Shown here: piece after piece, positions 25,589 to 35,828 of the stretch | Position numbering within the stretch: position 1 is the first letter of the stretch | Layout of the letters: the number at the start of each line of letters is the position of its first letter | Source of the DNA: Pelagibacterales bacterium MED-G42 | GTDB lineage: Bacteria; Pseudomonadota; Alphaproteobacteria; Pelagibacterales; Pelagibacteraceae | Reading direction: 5' to 3' | Length of the DNA stretch: 61,394 bases | Assembly (NCBI GenBank): GCA_002457485.1 | Contig: NTJL01000003.1 | Location: 1-61,394, forward strand | Notes under the pieces: generated by a model | What the model saw: only the letters and a program-made list of their open reading frames with translations | Told to the model about the DNA's origin: nothing | The model's database searches: none | Position numbers and translations under genes: made by a program

Positions 25589-26177
25589 TATACTTATTCC
25601 TACTTAATCTGCTACTACATTGTGAAAGTTGTTTTTTATAAATAAACGATTGTTTTTCTACTCTTTTAGCTAAATTAATTATTTTTTCATTTTTTTTATA
25701 ATTTTTATAATTTCCCCATCCCTCATGATAAGCAACATATTGCCTAAAAGCATCTTTTTGAGATATGTTAAGAATACTTTTCGTCTTTTTTGTATACCAT
25801 CCTATAAAATCAACACTATCTTTAAATCTTGCTCTTGTAGCAACTTTATTACCAGTTTCTTTTTTATATTGTTCCCATGTTCCTTTCACAGCTTGAGAAT
25901 ATCCAAATGAACTTGAAGGACGTTTATATGGTATTACTTTAAAAATTTTTTGTCTTGGAGGTTTTGCCAACCAATCAAAATCGGACTCCCATTTTATAAT
26001 TGCCAATTGAATATAAATAGGAGTTCCCCATTTTTGCTCAGATTTTTTGGCATGTTTATACCATAAATATCTTTCTTTAAATATTGAACAACTATCAGAG
26101 GTGTTTGAAGGTATAGATGAACAGCCTGTAATTAAAAATAAAATAAGAATTGATAAATTAACTTTTAAACTTTTCAT
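25578..26177 (-). CDS. Lipoprotein with transglycosylase SLT-like domain
   Basis: A 199-aa lipoprotein with lipobox LITGC (Cys19). The mature part resembles lysozyme-like lytic transglycosylases: AIIKWESDFDWLA with candidate catalytic Glu64, then SSSFGYSQAVKGTWEQYKKETG and AYHEGWGNYKN. Such enzymes cleave glycan strands of peptidoglycan, here anchored in a membrane facing the periplasm. Its start overlaps the end of the VanZ-like gene by 20 nt on the same strand. Confidence 0.85.
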   Translation of the reverse strand: MKSLKVNLSILILFLITGCSSIPSNTSDSCSIFKERYLWYKHAKKSEQKWGTPIYIQLAIIKWESDFDWLAKPPRQKIFKVIPYKRPSSSFGYSQAVKGTWEQYKKETGNKVATRARFKDSVDFIGWYTKKTKSILNISQKDAFRQYVAYHEGWGNYKNYKKNEKIINLAKRVEKQSFIYKKQLSQCSSRLSRNKYIIF

Positions 26178-26550
26178 TATTCCAAAAAAAATTAATAATA
26201 ATTATTACAAACACACCAACTACATTACCAAATAAATCAGATAATTCAAAACTTCTATTTGGGATTATTAAATGAAGTCCTTCTAATATCACTGATAATA
26301 AAATTAGATATATCTTTAATACTTTTAAATTCTTAGACTCCTTATAAGTAAAAAATCCTATCATTGATAAAATTAAAAAAGCATAAGTATGATTTGATGA
26401 TATTAAAAAATCTGAAGTTAGTTGAGGCTGAATTCTACAATCATTATATAAAATACATCCAAAAATACTCCCTGGAAATAGATAAATGAATATTAAAAGA
26501 AGGTTAATTAGATAAAAAAAAATTTTATATTTTTTAAAAAAATTAAACAT
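26158..26550 (-). CDS. VanZ-like family membrane protein
   Basis: A 130-aa protein with four hydrophobic helices and the VanZ signature HLIIPNRSFELSDLFGNVVG (E.G-x-x-R and D-x-x-x-N-x-x-G). The family is named after a teicoplanin-resistance protein but is widespread, and its function outside that setting is unknown. It overlaps the downstream SLT-type gene and is divergent from gpmA (45 bp). Confidence 0.85.
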   Translation of the reverse strand: MFNFFKKYKIFFYLINLLLIFIYLFPGSIFGCILYNDCRIQPQLTSDFLISSNHTYAFLILSMIGFFTYKESKNLKVLKIYLILLSVILEGLHLIIPNRSFELSDLFGNVVGVFVIIIINFFWNNEKFKS

Positions 26551-26595
26551 TAAAAACTATAGTTTTATTAATTAAATTAATCTAAAATAACTACT

Positions 26596-27309
26596 ATGAA
26601 TAATTTAATTTTAGTAAGGCATGGACAAAGTAAGTGGAATCTTCAAAATAGATTTACAGGATGGGTGGATGTTGAATTGACCAAAAATGGTGAATTAGAG
26701 GCAAAAAAAGCAGGTAATTTAATCAAAAATCTTAATATTGAAATTGATCTATTTTATTCATCAATACAACTTAGAGCAAAAAATACTCTTAAATTGATTC
26801 AAAAAGCACTTGGAAATGATAAATCCTCAAAGAATTCATGGCAATTAAATGAGAGACATTATGGTGCTCTCACTGGTTTAAACAAGGATGAAATGAAAGC
26901 TAAGTTAGGTGAAGAAAAAGTGCACCAATTTAGAAGATCTTGGGATTTAAGACCTGACCCATTAGATAAAAAAAATCCTTATCATCCTAAAAATATTAAA
27001 ATTTATGATAATGTTCCAAGAGAAAATATTCCAGATACAGAATCTTTAAAAGATACGTATGAACGAGTTATAAGATTTTATAAAAGTGAAATTGAGAATA
27101 ATATTGTTGAAAAAAATATTTTAATTTCAGCTCATGGAAACTCTATCAGAGCACTATGTAAGCTTTTATTTAAATTAGACAATAACCAGATAACAAAATT
27201 AGAAATTCCAACTGGTAATCCATTAGTTCTGACTTTTAATAATAAAAGAGAGATATGTGAATGTAAGTATTTAGATAAAGATAGAGCTAAAGATCTTTTA
27301 ATTTTTTAA
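26596..27309 (+). CDS. gpmA: 2,3-bisphosphoglycerate-dependent phosphoglycerate mutase
   Basis: A 237-aa glycolytic enzyme interconverting 3- and 2-phosphoglycerate. LVRHGQSKWN places the phosphorylated His at 9, FTGWVDVELT and LNERHYGALTGLNK (Glu86) follow, and the second His is in SAHGNSIRAL. Length fits dimeric/tetrameric dPGM (about 230-250) rather than the cobalamin-pathway phosphatases of the same fold. It is convergent with murU and overlaps it by 23 nt. Confidence 0.95.
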   Translation: MNNLILVRHGQSKWNLQNRFTGWVDVELTKNGELEAKKAGNLIKNLNIEIDLFYSSIQLRAKNTLKLIQKALGNDKSSKNSWQLNERHYGALTGLNKDEMKAKLGEEKVHQFRRSWDLRPDPLDKKNPYHPKNIKIYDNVPRENIPDTESLKDTYERVIRFYKSEIENNIVEKNILISAHGNSIRALCKLLFKLDNNQITKLEIPTGNPLVLTFNNKREICECKYLDKDRAKDLLIF

Positions 27310-27976
27310 ATACTTTTAGATTTGTAATATGATAAAATTTATTCAAACTTTCAAAACCATAAAGCTTATTTTTTTTTAATAAGATATTCCAAATCTCAGA
27401 TATAGAAAAATTTTGTACTTGAAAATTCAAAAATATTTTTTTATTAATAATTTGGCAGCCTGTATAAATAAATTCATTTTTATGATTTTTAGAAATTAAA
27501 TTTTTTTTAAGATTAAAATCTCCAGTTAAATCTTTATCAAAACTTAAATTTTTTTTTACTATTAAAAGAATGTTTTTTGCTGATTTGGAAAAATATATTT
27601 TTTCCATTTCTTTAATTTCTAAAATATTCTCATTTCTCCAGAGTGTATCGGGATTAATAATCAAAAAATCTTTATCTCTTGAATGATTAATCATATTTAA
27701 TACACCTCCACCAGTATTAAGAATATCTTTACCCTCATCAATGACTTTAATATTACATTTAAATTTTTTTTGTCTTATAAATTTTTTAATTTGATCTTTT
27801 AAATAGAAAGTATTGATTAAAATTTTTTTTAACCCTAAATTTTCAATTAAATTTATTGAATTTTCTAGCATTGTGATATGATTTAATTCTAGTAAAGGTT
27901 TTGGAATTTTTTTTGTTAGTGGATTTAATCTTTTGCCATAACCGGCACATAAGATCAAAGCTGTATTTATTTTCAT
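27287..27976 (-). CDS. murU: N-acetylmuramate alpha-1-phosphate uridylyltransferase (MurU)
   Basis: A 229-aa nucleotidyltransferase of the sugar-phosphate type. The N-terminal NTP motif is ALILCAGYGKRLNPLTKKIPKPLLEL, followed by NTGGGVLNMI and INPDTLW. Located 7 bp downstream of a kinase of the AmgK type, it fits MurU of the cell-wall recycling shortcut, which makes UDP-MurNAc from MurNAc-1-phosphate without de novo synthesis. A generic hexose-1-phosphate nucleotidyltransferase is the alternative; the neighbourhood favours MurU. Confidence 0.85.
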   Translation of the reverse strand: MKINTALILCAGYGKRLNPLTKKIPKPLLELNHITMLENSINLIENLGLKKILINTFYLKDQIKKFIRQKKFKCNIKVIDEGKDILNTGGGVLNMINHSRDKDFLIINPDTLWRNENILEIKEMEKIYFSKSAKNILLIVKKNLSFDKDLTGDFNLKKNLISKNHKNEFIYTGCQIINKKIFLNFQVQNFSISEIWNILLKKNKLYGFESLNKFYHITNLKVFKKLKDL

Positions 27977-27983
27977 AATCTCA

Positions 27984-28925
27984 TCAATAATTTTTAGGAA
28001 AGTTTGTTTTTATTAAAGAATTTAGGTTGTTAAAAACTTTATTATTTTTCATTCTAAAAATAATCATTTCCCATGCATATGGAATTAACTTAAGATATTT
28101 TTTCTTTTTGTCTCTTTTAGCTAATCGCATAAATATGCCAATAATTTTTAAATTTCTTAAAACTGACAAAATTTCAAAATCATTTTTAAATTTATCTCTT
28201 TTAATATTTTTATTCATACTCAAATAATAATTATAAATTTTGTATTTAAATTGATCTGATGTTTTTAGTCTTACATCATCTACTAATGATGCTAAATCAT
28301 AAGCTTTATTACCAATTAAAGCATCTTGATTATCAATAAGACTAATTTTATTTTTAAAATACATAAGATTTGACACATGAAAATCCCTATGTACAAAAGT
28401 TTGATTTTTAAAATTTAATTTCGATAATAAAAATCGAACTTCTTTTTTAAATTCTAAAACAAATTCTTTTTGTTTTTTTTTTAACAACTTTTTTTTAACA
28501 TACCATTCACAAAAAAGATTTGTCTCATTATATAATACATTATTATTGTAATATTTAATTTCATAATATTTATCTTTAAAATTTTTAATTCTTCTAACTT
28601 TTATTAATTGTAATTTATTAAGTATATTGATCACCTTTTTCATAATTAAAAAATTATTAAATTTTTTTTTTTTCAATATTTGATAAATAGTTTTGTCACC
28701 TAAATCCTGTATTTCAATAAAATTATTATTATAGTTTTGATTTAATAATTTTGGTGCTGAAATATCATTTTTAAGTAAAATCTTATTTATTGCATCGTAA
28801 ATAAGAAGATTTTTATTTTTATCTTTTTTTGCATATACAATGATGGAATTATTTTTTTTATTTCTATAAAATTTTCTAGAAGATGCGTCACCTCTTATTT
28901 CTTTAAACTTTTTTAAAAGTTTCAT
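27984..28925 (-). CDS. amgK: Aminoglycoside-phosphotransferase-fold kinase, AmgK-like (MurNAc/GlcNAc kinase)
   Basis: A 313-aa protein kinase-like sugar kinase. The catalytic motif is HRDFHVSNLMYF, the metal-binding Asp is in LIDNQDALIG, and the APH-type end YDLASLVDDVR follows. AmgK phosphorylates recycled MurNAc at the anomeric carbon. It sits between tsaE and murU, the arrangement found in many alpha- and gammaproteobacteria (tsaE-amgK-murU). The composition is extremely Lys/Asn-rich, even for this window. Confidence 0.85.
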   Translation of the reverse strand: MKLLKKFKEIRGDASSRKFYRNKKNNSIIVYAKKDKNKNLLIYDAINKILLKNDISAPKLLNQNYNNNFIEIQDLGDKTIYQILKKKKFNNFLIMKKVINILNKLQLIKVRRIKNFKDKYYEIKYYNNNVLYNETNLFCEWYVKKKLLKKKQKEFVLEFKKEVRFLLSKLNFKNQTFVHRDFHVSNLMYFKNKISLIDNQDALIGNKAYDLASLVDDVRLKTSDQFKYKIYNYYLSMNKNIKRDKFKNDFEILSVLRNLKIIGIFMRLAKRDKKKKYLKLIPYAWEMIIFRMKNNKVFNNLNSLIKTNFPKNY

Positions 28926-28936
28926 AAAAATAATTA

Positions 28937-29392
28937 TTATTTTAAACCAGAAATTCTAACATATCTATTATTAAAATCATTTTCATACGAAAAAATTAAA
29001 TTTACAGTGTTTGTTTGCTGATTTTTATTAAAAAGTTCTGGCCATTCTATTAATGTAATCGAGTCTGAGTTATTTTCAAACAAACCTAAATTATTAATTT
29101 CAATTTCATTATTTATTCTGTAAAAATCATAATGTTTTACCAACAAATCACCTACTTCATACTCATTAAGTAAATTAAAAGTAGGGCTAGTAACTTCAGA
29201 AATTTTTAGATTATTTTTTTTTTGATAAGCATTTATTAGATATTTTATAAACGTTGTTTTTCCAACACCTACATCTCCATAAAAACAGGCTGTGCTTCCT
29301 TTATTTAGATAATTTTGAAATGTTTCAGCTAATTTTTTTGTTAACTCTAATGATGAAATATCTATTTTGCTATTGTTAATAGCGATATGCAT
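28937..29392 (-). CDS. tsaE: TsaE, tRNA t6A-synthesis ATPase
   Basis: A 151-aa P-loop protein that assists TsaB-TsaD in making N6-threonylcarbamoyladenosine at position 37 of ANN-decoding tRNAs. Walker A is [11 protein letters not shown], followed by [13 protein letters not shown] and HYDFYRI, then [10 protein letters not shown]. The frame is open to 29422, but the inner ATG at 29392 (MHIAINNS) gives the usual N-terminal length and a 17-nt rather than 47-nt overlap with ahcY. Confidence 0.92.
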   Translation of the reverse strand: MHIAINNSKIDISSLELTKKLAETFQNYLNKGSTACFYGDVGVGKTTFIKYLINAYQKKNNLKISEVTSPTFNLLNEYEVGDLLVKHYDFYRINNEIEINNLGLFENNSDSITLIEWPELFNKNQQTNTVNLIFSYENDFNNRYVRISGLK

Positions 29393-30662
29393 GAGGTTTG
29401 TAAGGTCCCTCAGGAGTGACACTTATGTAATCTGCTTGCTCTTTAGATAATGGTGTCAATTTAGCTCCAACTTTATCTAAGTGAAGTCTTGCTACTTTTT
29501 CGTCTAAATGTTTAGGAAGTACATAAACTTTATTTTCGTAATTATCTGAATTGTTCCATAATTCAATTTGAGCAATTACTTGATTTGTAAATGATGCACT
29601 CATAACAAAACTCGGATGACCAGTTCCGCAACCTAAATTTACTAATCTTCCCTCTGCTAATAGAATTAATCTTTTTTCATCTGGAAATGTTATTTCATGA
29701 ACTTGTGGTTTTACTTCATCCCATTTGTAATTTTTTAGAGCCTCTACTTGTATCTCGTTGTCAAAATGGCCAATATTACATAAAATAGATCTATCTTTCA
29801 TTGCTCGCATATGATCAGCTGTCACAACATCTTTGTTCCCAGTTGCTGTAACAACAATATCTGCTTGTCCTATCATTTCATCCATTAAGACTACTTCATA
29901 ACCCTCCATAGCTGCTTGAAGAGCACATATTGGGTCCGTTTCTGTAACTAGAACTCTTGCTCCACTTTGTCTTAACGAGGCCGCACTTCCTTTACCTACA
30001 TCTCCAAATCCTGCAACGATTGCAACTTTTCCAGACATCATAACATCTGTTGCTCTTTTTATACCATCAACTAAACTTTCTCTACAGCCATATAAATTAT
30101 CAAATTTTGATTTTGTTACTGAGTCGTTTACATTAATTGCTGGAACTAATAAATTTCCTTGCTCCTCCATCTTTTTAAGAGCAAGAACTCCTGTAGTAGT
30201 CTCTTCACTTAAACCCTTTATATCTTTTAATAAATCTTTATAATCTTTGTGCATCAAAGCAGTTAGATCTCCACCATCATCTAAAATCATATTAGGCTTC
30301 CAATCTTTCTTGCCTTCAATGGTCTGCTTAACACACCACCAATATTCTTCCTCTGTCTCACCTTTCCATGCAAACACTGGTATTCCAGCTTTTGCAATTG
30401 CTGCTGCTGCATGGTCTTGAGTTGAAAATATGTTGCATGAAGACCATCTAACTTCAGCACCCAAGTCAACTAAAGTTTCAATTAAAACAGCTGTTTGGAT
30501 AGTCATATGCAAACATCCTAATATTCTTGCACCTTTTAATGGGTTTTGACCTTTATATTCGGCTCTTACTGCCATTAATCCTGGCATTTCAGTTTCCGCA
30601 AGAGAAATTTCTTTTCTACCGAATGCTGCGTCTTCGATATTTTTGACTTTATAATCTTCCAT
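29376..30662 (-). CDS. ahcY: S-adenosylhomocysteine hydrolase
   Basis: A 428-aa NAD-dependent enzyme that splits SAH into adenosine and homocysteine, keeping methylation reactions running. Visible are [17 protein letters not shown], the Rossmann motif [10 protein letters not shown], the signature [26 protein letters not shown] and the C-terminal KPHAYRY that completes the neighbour's active site. It is co-directional with chvG upstream (39-bp gap) and overlaps tsaE downstream. No riboswitch-like structure is visible before it. Confidence 0.97.
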   Translation of the reverse strand: MEDYKVKNIEDAAFGRKEISLAETEMPGLMAVRAEYKGQNPLKGARILGCLHMTIQTAVLIETLVDLGAEVRWSSCNIFSTQDHAAAAIAKAGIPVFAWKGETEEEYWWCVKQTIEGKKDWKPNMILDDGGDLTALMHKDYKDLLKDIKGLSEETTTGVLALKKMEEQGNLLVPAINVNDSVTKSKFDNLYGCRESLVDGIKRATDVMMSGKVAIVAGFGDVGKGSAASLRQSGARVLVTETDPICALQAAMEGYEVVLMDEMIGQADIVVTATGNKDVVTADHMRAMKDRSILCNIGHFDNEIQVEALKNYKWDEVKPQVHEITFPDEKRLILLAEGRLVNLGCGTGHPSFVMSASFTNQVIAQIELWNNSDNYENKVYVLPKHLDEKVARLHLDKVGAKLTPLSKEQADYISVTPEGPYKPHAYRY

Positions 30663-30701
30663 AAGCTAGTCTTTGTAACAACAAACTAAAATTAGTCAAC
30701 A

Positions 30702-32249
30702 CTAAGATTTGGCACTAGGGAAATTAATTTGAATTTCCGCTCCTTGACTATTTTCTCTATTAACAGCAAGAATTGTACCTTCATGTATGTCAACTAAATT
30801 TTTTACAATATTTAGTCCTAAACCAGAATGTTCTCCAAATTTATCAGGCCTATTGCTATAAAATCTTTTAAAAATTTTATTCGTATCTTTTTCCTTAAAT
30901 CCTAGGCCTTCATCTATAATTTTAATTGAAATTTCATTTTGAGAACTAATTGACACATCTACTAATATATGAGAGCCATTTTTACTAAAAGAGATTGAAT
31001 TATCCAATAAATTTGCAATTATTTGTTCTATCCTATTCTCTATACCATTTATAAAATAATATTCTTTGCCATCACTTCTAAAACTTATCTCTATGTTCTT
31101 TTTTACATTATGGATGCTATTATAGTCATCAACGACCGATTGTAAGATTGGTCCTATATCTATTTTTTTCATTTTCTCTTTACTGAGTGCAACCTCATCT
31201 TTCAACATTTGTGAGTAATCTGTTATCAATCTTTCAATTCTTTGAACATCATGACTAAGAATATTTAACAACTTTAATCGCTCTTCTGAATTATTTGTAT
31301 CTTGTAAAATTTCTGAAGCACTTTTGAGAGATGCTAAAGGATTCCTTATTTCATGCACTAAATCAGTTGAAAAATTTTCTGCATGAGTAACCCTTTTCTG
31401 TAACTCATTAGTCATATCATCTAACGAATTAGACAAAAGTCCTAGTTCATCATTCCGGTTCTTTAAATTTTCAATACTAGTTTGTATCTGGCTTTTCTCT
31501 TTAATAACTTTTGTATAATCAACTAGGTTCTGTATTGGTTTTATAAAATATCTACTTAGAACAAATGAAAAAATTAAGATAACAAATCCTACAGCTATTG
31601 CTGTTCGTATGACAAATGCTTTTCTTTCATCTATTGCCGTTTTTATATCGTTTGCATTTTCTGTAATAGCTATGTATCCAATATTTGTTTTATTCTTAAC
31701 TACATTTTTAATTGTTGTTAATTTAAATTGATTAAAATCCTCTTGTGTAAATGTATATGGTTCTCCATAATTTTCAGAGTCAGAATAATTAGTTAAAATT
31801 TCTTTGAATGTTACAATTTTTTTTTTATTAATATTTATATCTTTATTTTCATTGCTTAGTTCATCTTTTTTTTCATTTAAACTTTCAAATTCTATTTCAC
31901 TCAATCTTGAAGAAAAAGATCTAGGATCAAGATCTAAGGTGTCAGTATCTCCTATTAAATTTAACTTATTATTAAAGAAAATTACTCTATCTAAATTTTG
32001 AAATATAAATCTTGTTGAAAATAAAAACTTTCTAATGTCATCTTCATTAAAAGTTACATCTAATCTTAAAATATTATCAATTGTATTATCAATAATAATT
32101 ATATGATTTACTGATTTTTTTTTTATTAAGTTTGGTTGAACGTTGTTTAAATATATTGTTGTAAATAAACCAATAATCGTAAAAATTATAAAATTTATAA
32201 ATAAAAATTTCTTTAATATTGATAAATTTTTTAAGTATTTACTAAACAT
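30702..32249 (-). CDS. chvG: Sensor histidine kinase ChvG-like
   Basis: A 515-aa membrane sensor kinase. It has two TM helices (about 14-34 and 212-232) flanking a periplasmic domain, then HAMP, HisKA with phospho-acceptor His299 in LVHEIRNPLAS, and an ATPase domain with N-box NLLDNSISFS, DEGLGF and GLGLNIV. It pairs with the response regulator directly upstream through a one-base overlap, the alphaproteobacterial ChvG/ChvI (ExoS/ChvI) arrangement that responds to acid and envelope stress. Confidence 0.92.
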   Translation of the reverse strand: MFSKYLKNLSILKKFLFINFIIFTIIGLFTTIYLNNVQPNLIKKKSVNHIIIIDNTIDNILRLDVTFNEDDIRKFLFSTRFIFQNLDRVIFFNNKLNLIGDTDTLDLDPRSFSSRLSEIEFESLNEKKDELSNENKDININKKKIVTFKEILTNYSDSENYGEPYTFTQEDFNQFKLTTIKNVVKNKTNIGYIAITENANDIKTAIDERKAFVIRTAIAVGFVILIFSFVLSRYFIKPIQNLVDYTKVIKEKSQIQTSIENLKNRNDELGLLSNSLDDMTNELQKRVTHAENFSTDLVHEIRNPLASLKSASEILQDTNNSEERLKLLNILSHDVQRIERLITDYSQMLKDEVALSKEKMKKIDIGPILQSVVDDYNSIHNVKKNIEISFRSDGKEYYFINGIENRIEQIIANLLDNSISFSKNGSHILVDVSISSQNEISIKIIDEGLGFKEKDTNKIFKRFYSNRPDKFGEHSGLGLNIVKNLVDIHEGTILAVNRENSQGAEIQINFPSAKS

Positions 32250-32956
32250 TAGCTAATATTCCATCTATATCCACTGCCATATCTAGTTTCAATAGCTGAA
32301 AAATCAGGGTCAACTTTTTTAAATTTTTTTCTAATTCTTTTAACGTGACTATCTATAGTTCGGTCTTCAATATCTGTGTCTTCTCGATAAGCAATATCCA
32401 TTAATTGAGCTCTTTCTTTAATAATACCAGGTCTTTTAGCGAGCTCTTTGACAATCAAAAATTCAGTGGTTGTTAACTTATCTGGTAGATTTACTCCATT
32501 CCACTCACACTCAAGTTGAGATGGGTCTAGCTTTAATTTTCCATGAGAAATTAAACTTTTATTTTCTTCTACAATATTATTTCCATCCTTTTTCCTAAGT
32601 TGTAATCTAATTCTCTCAATCAAAACTTTAATTGAAAAACCCCCAGATTTTTTTATAAAATCATCTGCACCCAATTTTAAACCTAAAAGTTCATCGATTT
32701 CATCATCTTTAGATGTTAGGAAAATAACAGGCATAGAAGTTTTTTTTCTAAGTTTCTTGAGTAATTCTTCTCCATCCATTTTAGGCATCTTTATATCAAT
32801 TACTGCTAAGTCTGGCGGTGTTCTGGTCAGACCAATTAATGCACTTTCCCCGTCTATATAAGTTTGAACTTTAAATCCCTCTTTTTCCAAAGCAATACTT
32901 AAACTAGTTAAAATATTCCTATCATCATCAATTAATGCAATGGTTTCTTTAAACAT
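32249..32956 (-). CDS. chvI: Response regulator ChvI-like (OmpR family)
   Basis: A 235-aa DNA-binding regulator. The receiver domain has acidic residues at 10-12, phospho-acceptor Asp54 in VIDIKMPKMDG, and the switch Lys in ADDFIKK, followed by SGGFS instead of the usual KPF. The C-terminal winged helix (about 137-233) includes LTTTEFLIVKELAKRPG and RTIDSHVKRIRKKF. TAATG overlap with chvG implies coupled translation. Confidence 0.93.
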   Translation of the reverse strand: MFKETIALIDDDRNILTSLSIALEKEGFKVQTYIDGESALIGLTRTPPDLAVIDIKMPKMDGEELLKKLRKKTSMPVIFLTSKDDEIDELLGLKLGADDFIKKSGGFSIKVLIERIRLQLRKKDGNNIVEENKSLISHGKLKLDPSQLECEWNGVNLPDKLTTTEFLIVKELAKRPGIIKERAQLMDIAYREDTDIEDRTIDSHVKRIRKKFKKVDPDFSAIETRYGSGYRWNIS

Positions 32957-33006
32957 ATTTAACTTTAAAAGTACTAAATTGTTCTAAATTGGGCAATCCT
33001 AATTTA

Positions 33007-35781
33007 TTAATGCAACATCCCCCAATTATCACCAATATTTAAATCAATAGTTAAGGGTATAGAAAATGAATGATAATCACTTTTAGTAACACTTGTCATT
33101 TCTTCTTTAATAATTTTGCTTATTGTTTTTTCACTATTTTTTGGAACTTCAAATATTAATTCATCATGTATCTGTAATAACATTTTAGAATTTTTATGTT
33201 TTTTCTCAGATAATCTATTATTCAATTTTATCATTGCTAATCTCATAATTTCTGATGCTGAACCCTGTATTGGTGCATTAATAGCGGCTCGCTCTTGAAA
33301 ATTTCTTACATTAAAATTTTTATCATTTATTCCATTAAAATGAGATCTTCTTCCAAAAATATTATTTACATAACCACTTTTTCTACAAAACTTTATCGTG
33401 TTATCCATATAATCTTTAATTTCTGGGAATTTTCCAAAATAAGAATTTAAAAATTCTTCAGCTTCATAATTTGAAACATTAATTTGTTTTGCTAAGCCAT
33501 ATTGAGAAATTCCATAAATTATTCCAAAATTAATAGCCTTAGCCTTTCTTCTGTGATCTTGATTTACTTTTGTAATATCAATATTAAATATTTGACTTGC
33601 AGTGAGCGAATGAATATCTTCATTGTTTCTAAACGCTTTTTTTAATTCTTTCACATCAGCTAAATCTGCAAGAATTCTCATCTCTATTTGATTATAATCT
33701 GCGGAAATTAATAAATAATCTTTTTTGGCCTGAAATGCTTTTCTAATATTTTTACCATCATCAGATTTAATAGGAATATTTTGAAGATTAGGGTCACTTG
33801 ATGCTAATCTTCCGGTCGTGGTAGCAGCTAATAGAAAGGAAGTGTGAACTCTTTTAGTTTTTGGGTTTACATGCTCAGGCAAGGCATCAGAGTATGTATT
33901 TTTTAATTTTGATAACTGTCTCCAGTTTAGAATTAATGCTGGAAATTTATTGCCTTTAAATGCTAAATCTTCCAATACAGACGCACTTGTTGCAAATCCA
34001 CCTTTTTTAGTTTTCTTTAAACCTGCAATTTTAAGATCTTTATAAATGATTTCGCCTAACTGTTTAGGTGAACCAATATTAAATTCTTTTTTTGAAAGTT
34101 TAAATATTTCCTGTTCTAGTGTTAGGATTTTTTGCTTAAATTTTTGAGAGAGAGACTTTAAAAACTTACTATCAATCTCTACTCCTTCTATTTCCATAAA
34201 TGCAAGAATTTTAATTAATGGTTTTTCAAAGATTTCATAAATGTTAATTAGTTTTTCAGATTTTAAGTTTTTAGAGAATTTTTTATAGAGTCTAAAAGTT
34301 ATATCAGCGTCTTCAGCAGCATAATCTTTAGCTTTATTAACTTCAACTTCACTAAAATTAATCTCTTTTTTTCCTGTTCCCACCATTTCTTTAAATGAGA
34401 TTGTTTTATGGCCTAGATGTAATTCTGATAATGTATCCATATTATGTCTATTTTTTCCTGCATCTAAAACATAGGACATCAACATTGTATCCTCCATAGC
34501 AGACATCGCTATCCCATTTTTAAAAAGAACAATAAAATCAAATTTTATATTTTGGCCAATTTTTTTAACACTTGGGTCTTCTAATAATTTTTTTAACTTT
34601 TTAATAACAATATCTTTTTTAATACATTTTGAAGATTTATGACCAATTGGAATATAACAAGCTTTACCTATCCTCGAAGATAACGAAATACCTACAAGCT
34701 CTGCTTGATGAGGGTCGATAGAATTTGTTTCAGTATCTACAGCAACCTCCCCTAATTCTTCTGCCTCTTCAACCCACTTATCGATTTCATTTGGATTAGA
34801 AATTAGATAATAATTTTTATTATTAATTGTAATTTGTTTTTCTATGTTTCTCATTTCTGAAACAGAGCTAACTAAATCTGGTTGTCCATATGTGGAAATA
34901 GCAGAACTTAATAATCTATTAAATTCCATCTCTCTTAAAAATTTATATAATTTATCTTTATCTATACTTTTTAATTCAAACTCATTTAATTCTCTATTTA
35001 TTGGGGAGTTATGATCCAAAGTCACAAGCCTTTTACTAATTAATGCTTTATCTTTATTTTCTAAGAGAGTTTCTCTTCTTTTGTTTTGTTTAATTTCATG
35101 AGCAGATTTAAGTAATTTTTCCAAAGTACCATATTTATTTATTAACTCAGCAGCAGTTTTTATTCCTATTCCTGGAACCCCAGGCACATTATCACTACTA
35201 TCACCTGCTAAAGATTGAACATCTATTACTTTTGAAGCATCGACACCAAATTTTTTAACAACATCTTCGTCTGTTATAAATTTATTTTTCATAGGATCGA
35301 AAATACGAACATTTTTTTGATATAATTGCATTAAATCTTTATCTGATGAAACTATTGTAACTTTTGCACCTTTTTTTAATATTTGATCTACATAAGTTGC
35401 GATCAAATCATCTGCTTCATAATTGGGTAAATCAACAGAGGCTAAATTAAATGCTAAAACTGATTTCCTTATGTACTCAAATTGGGGTGCTAGATCATCT
35501 GGTGCCTCAGATCTATTTGCTTTATAATCACTATAAATGTCATTTCTGAATGTTTTTCTAGCAGAGTCGAAAATGACTGCAAAATGAGTTGGTTTCTGTA
35601 AATTTTGGTTTGATTTTGAATCCTCTAAAAGTTTAAAAAGCATGCTACAAAAACCACTGACAGCACCTGTTGGTAATCCATCACTTTTTCTACTTAATGG
35701 TGGCAATGCATAATAAGCTCTAAAAATATATCCTGAACCATCAATAAGATAGAAGTGATCTGTTTTTTGAATTTTACTCAT
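33007..35781 (-). CDS. polA: DNA polymerase I
   Basis: A 924-aa repair and Okazaki-processing polymerase. N-terminal 5' nuclease (about 1-290, LIDGSGYIFRAYYA and VSSDKDLMQL, helix-hairpin GDSSDNVPGVPGIG). A 3'-5' exonuclease domain with intact AVDTETNS and late AEDADITFRLY. Polymerase motifs A (LISADYNQIEMRIL), B (RRKAKAINFGIIYG) and C (LLQIHDELIFEV). All proofreading acidic residues seem present. It is upstream of chvI on the same strand with 50 bp between. Confidence 0.98.
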   Translation of the reverse strand: MSKIQKTDHFYLIDGSGYIFRAYYALPPLSRKSDGLPTGAVSGFCSMLFKLLEDSKSNQNLQKPTHFAVIFDSARKTFRNDIYSDYKANRSEAPDDLAPQFEYIRKSVLAFNLASVDLPNYEADDLIATYVDQILKKGAKVTIVSSDKDLMQLYQKNVRIFDPMKNKFITDEDVVKKFGVDASKVIDVQSLAGDSSDNVPGVPGIGIKTAAELINKYGTLEKLLKSAHEIKQNKRRETLLENKDKALISKRLVTLDHNSPINRELNEFELKSIDKDKLYKFLREMEFNRLLSSAISTYGQPDLVSSVSEMRNIEKQITINNKNYYLISNPNEIDKWVEEAEELGEVAVDTETNSIDPHQAELVGISLSSRIGKACYIPIGHKSSKCIKKDIVIKKLKKLLEDPSVKKIGQNIKFDFIVLFKNGIAMSAMEDTMLMSYVLDAGKNRHNMDTLSELHLGHKTISFKEMVGTGKKEINFSEVEVNKAKDYAAEDADITFRLYKKFSKNLKSEKLINIYEIFEKPLIKILAFMEIEGVEIDSKFLKSLSQKFKQKILTLEQEIFKLSKKEFNIGSPKQLGEIIYKDLKIAGLKKTKKGGFATSASVLEDLAFKGNKFPALILNWRQLSKLKNTYSDALPEHVNPKTKRVHTSFLLAATTTGRLASSDPNLQNIPIKSDDGKNIRKAFQAKKDYLLISADYNQIEMRILADLADVKELKKAFRNNEDIHSLTASQIFNIDITKVNQDHRRKAKAINFGIIYGISQYGLAKQINVSNYEAEEFLNSYFGKFPEIKDYMDNTIKFCRKSGYVNNIFGRRSHFNGINDKNFNVRNFQERAAINAPIQGSASEIMRLAMIKLNNRLSEKKHKNSKMLLQIHDELIFEVPKNSEKTISKIIKEEMTSVTKSDYHSFSIPLTIDLNIGDNWGMLH

Positions 35782-35828
35782 TAAATTTTATTAAATATTT
35801 TACTAATAATATAGTCTAAACTTTAATT

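Noticed and set aside
30663..30701. Possible SAH or SAM riboswitch before ahcY
   Set aside because: The 39-bp gap is too short, and no known aptamer motif is visible.
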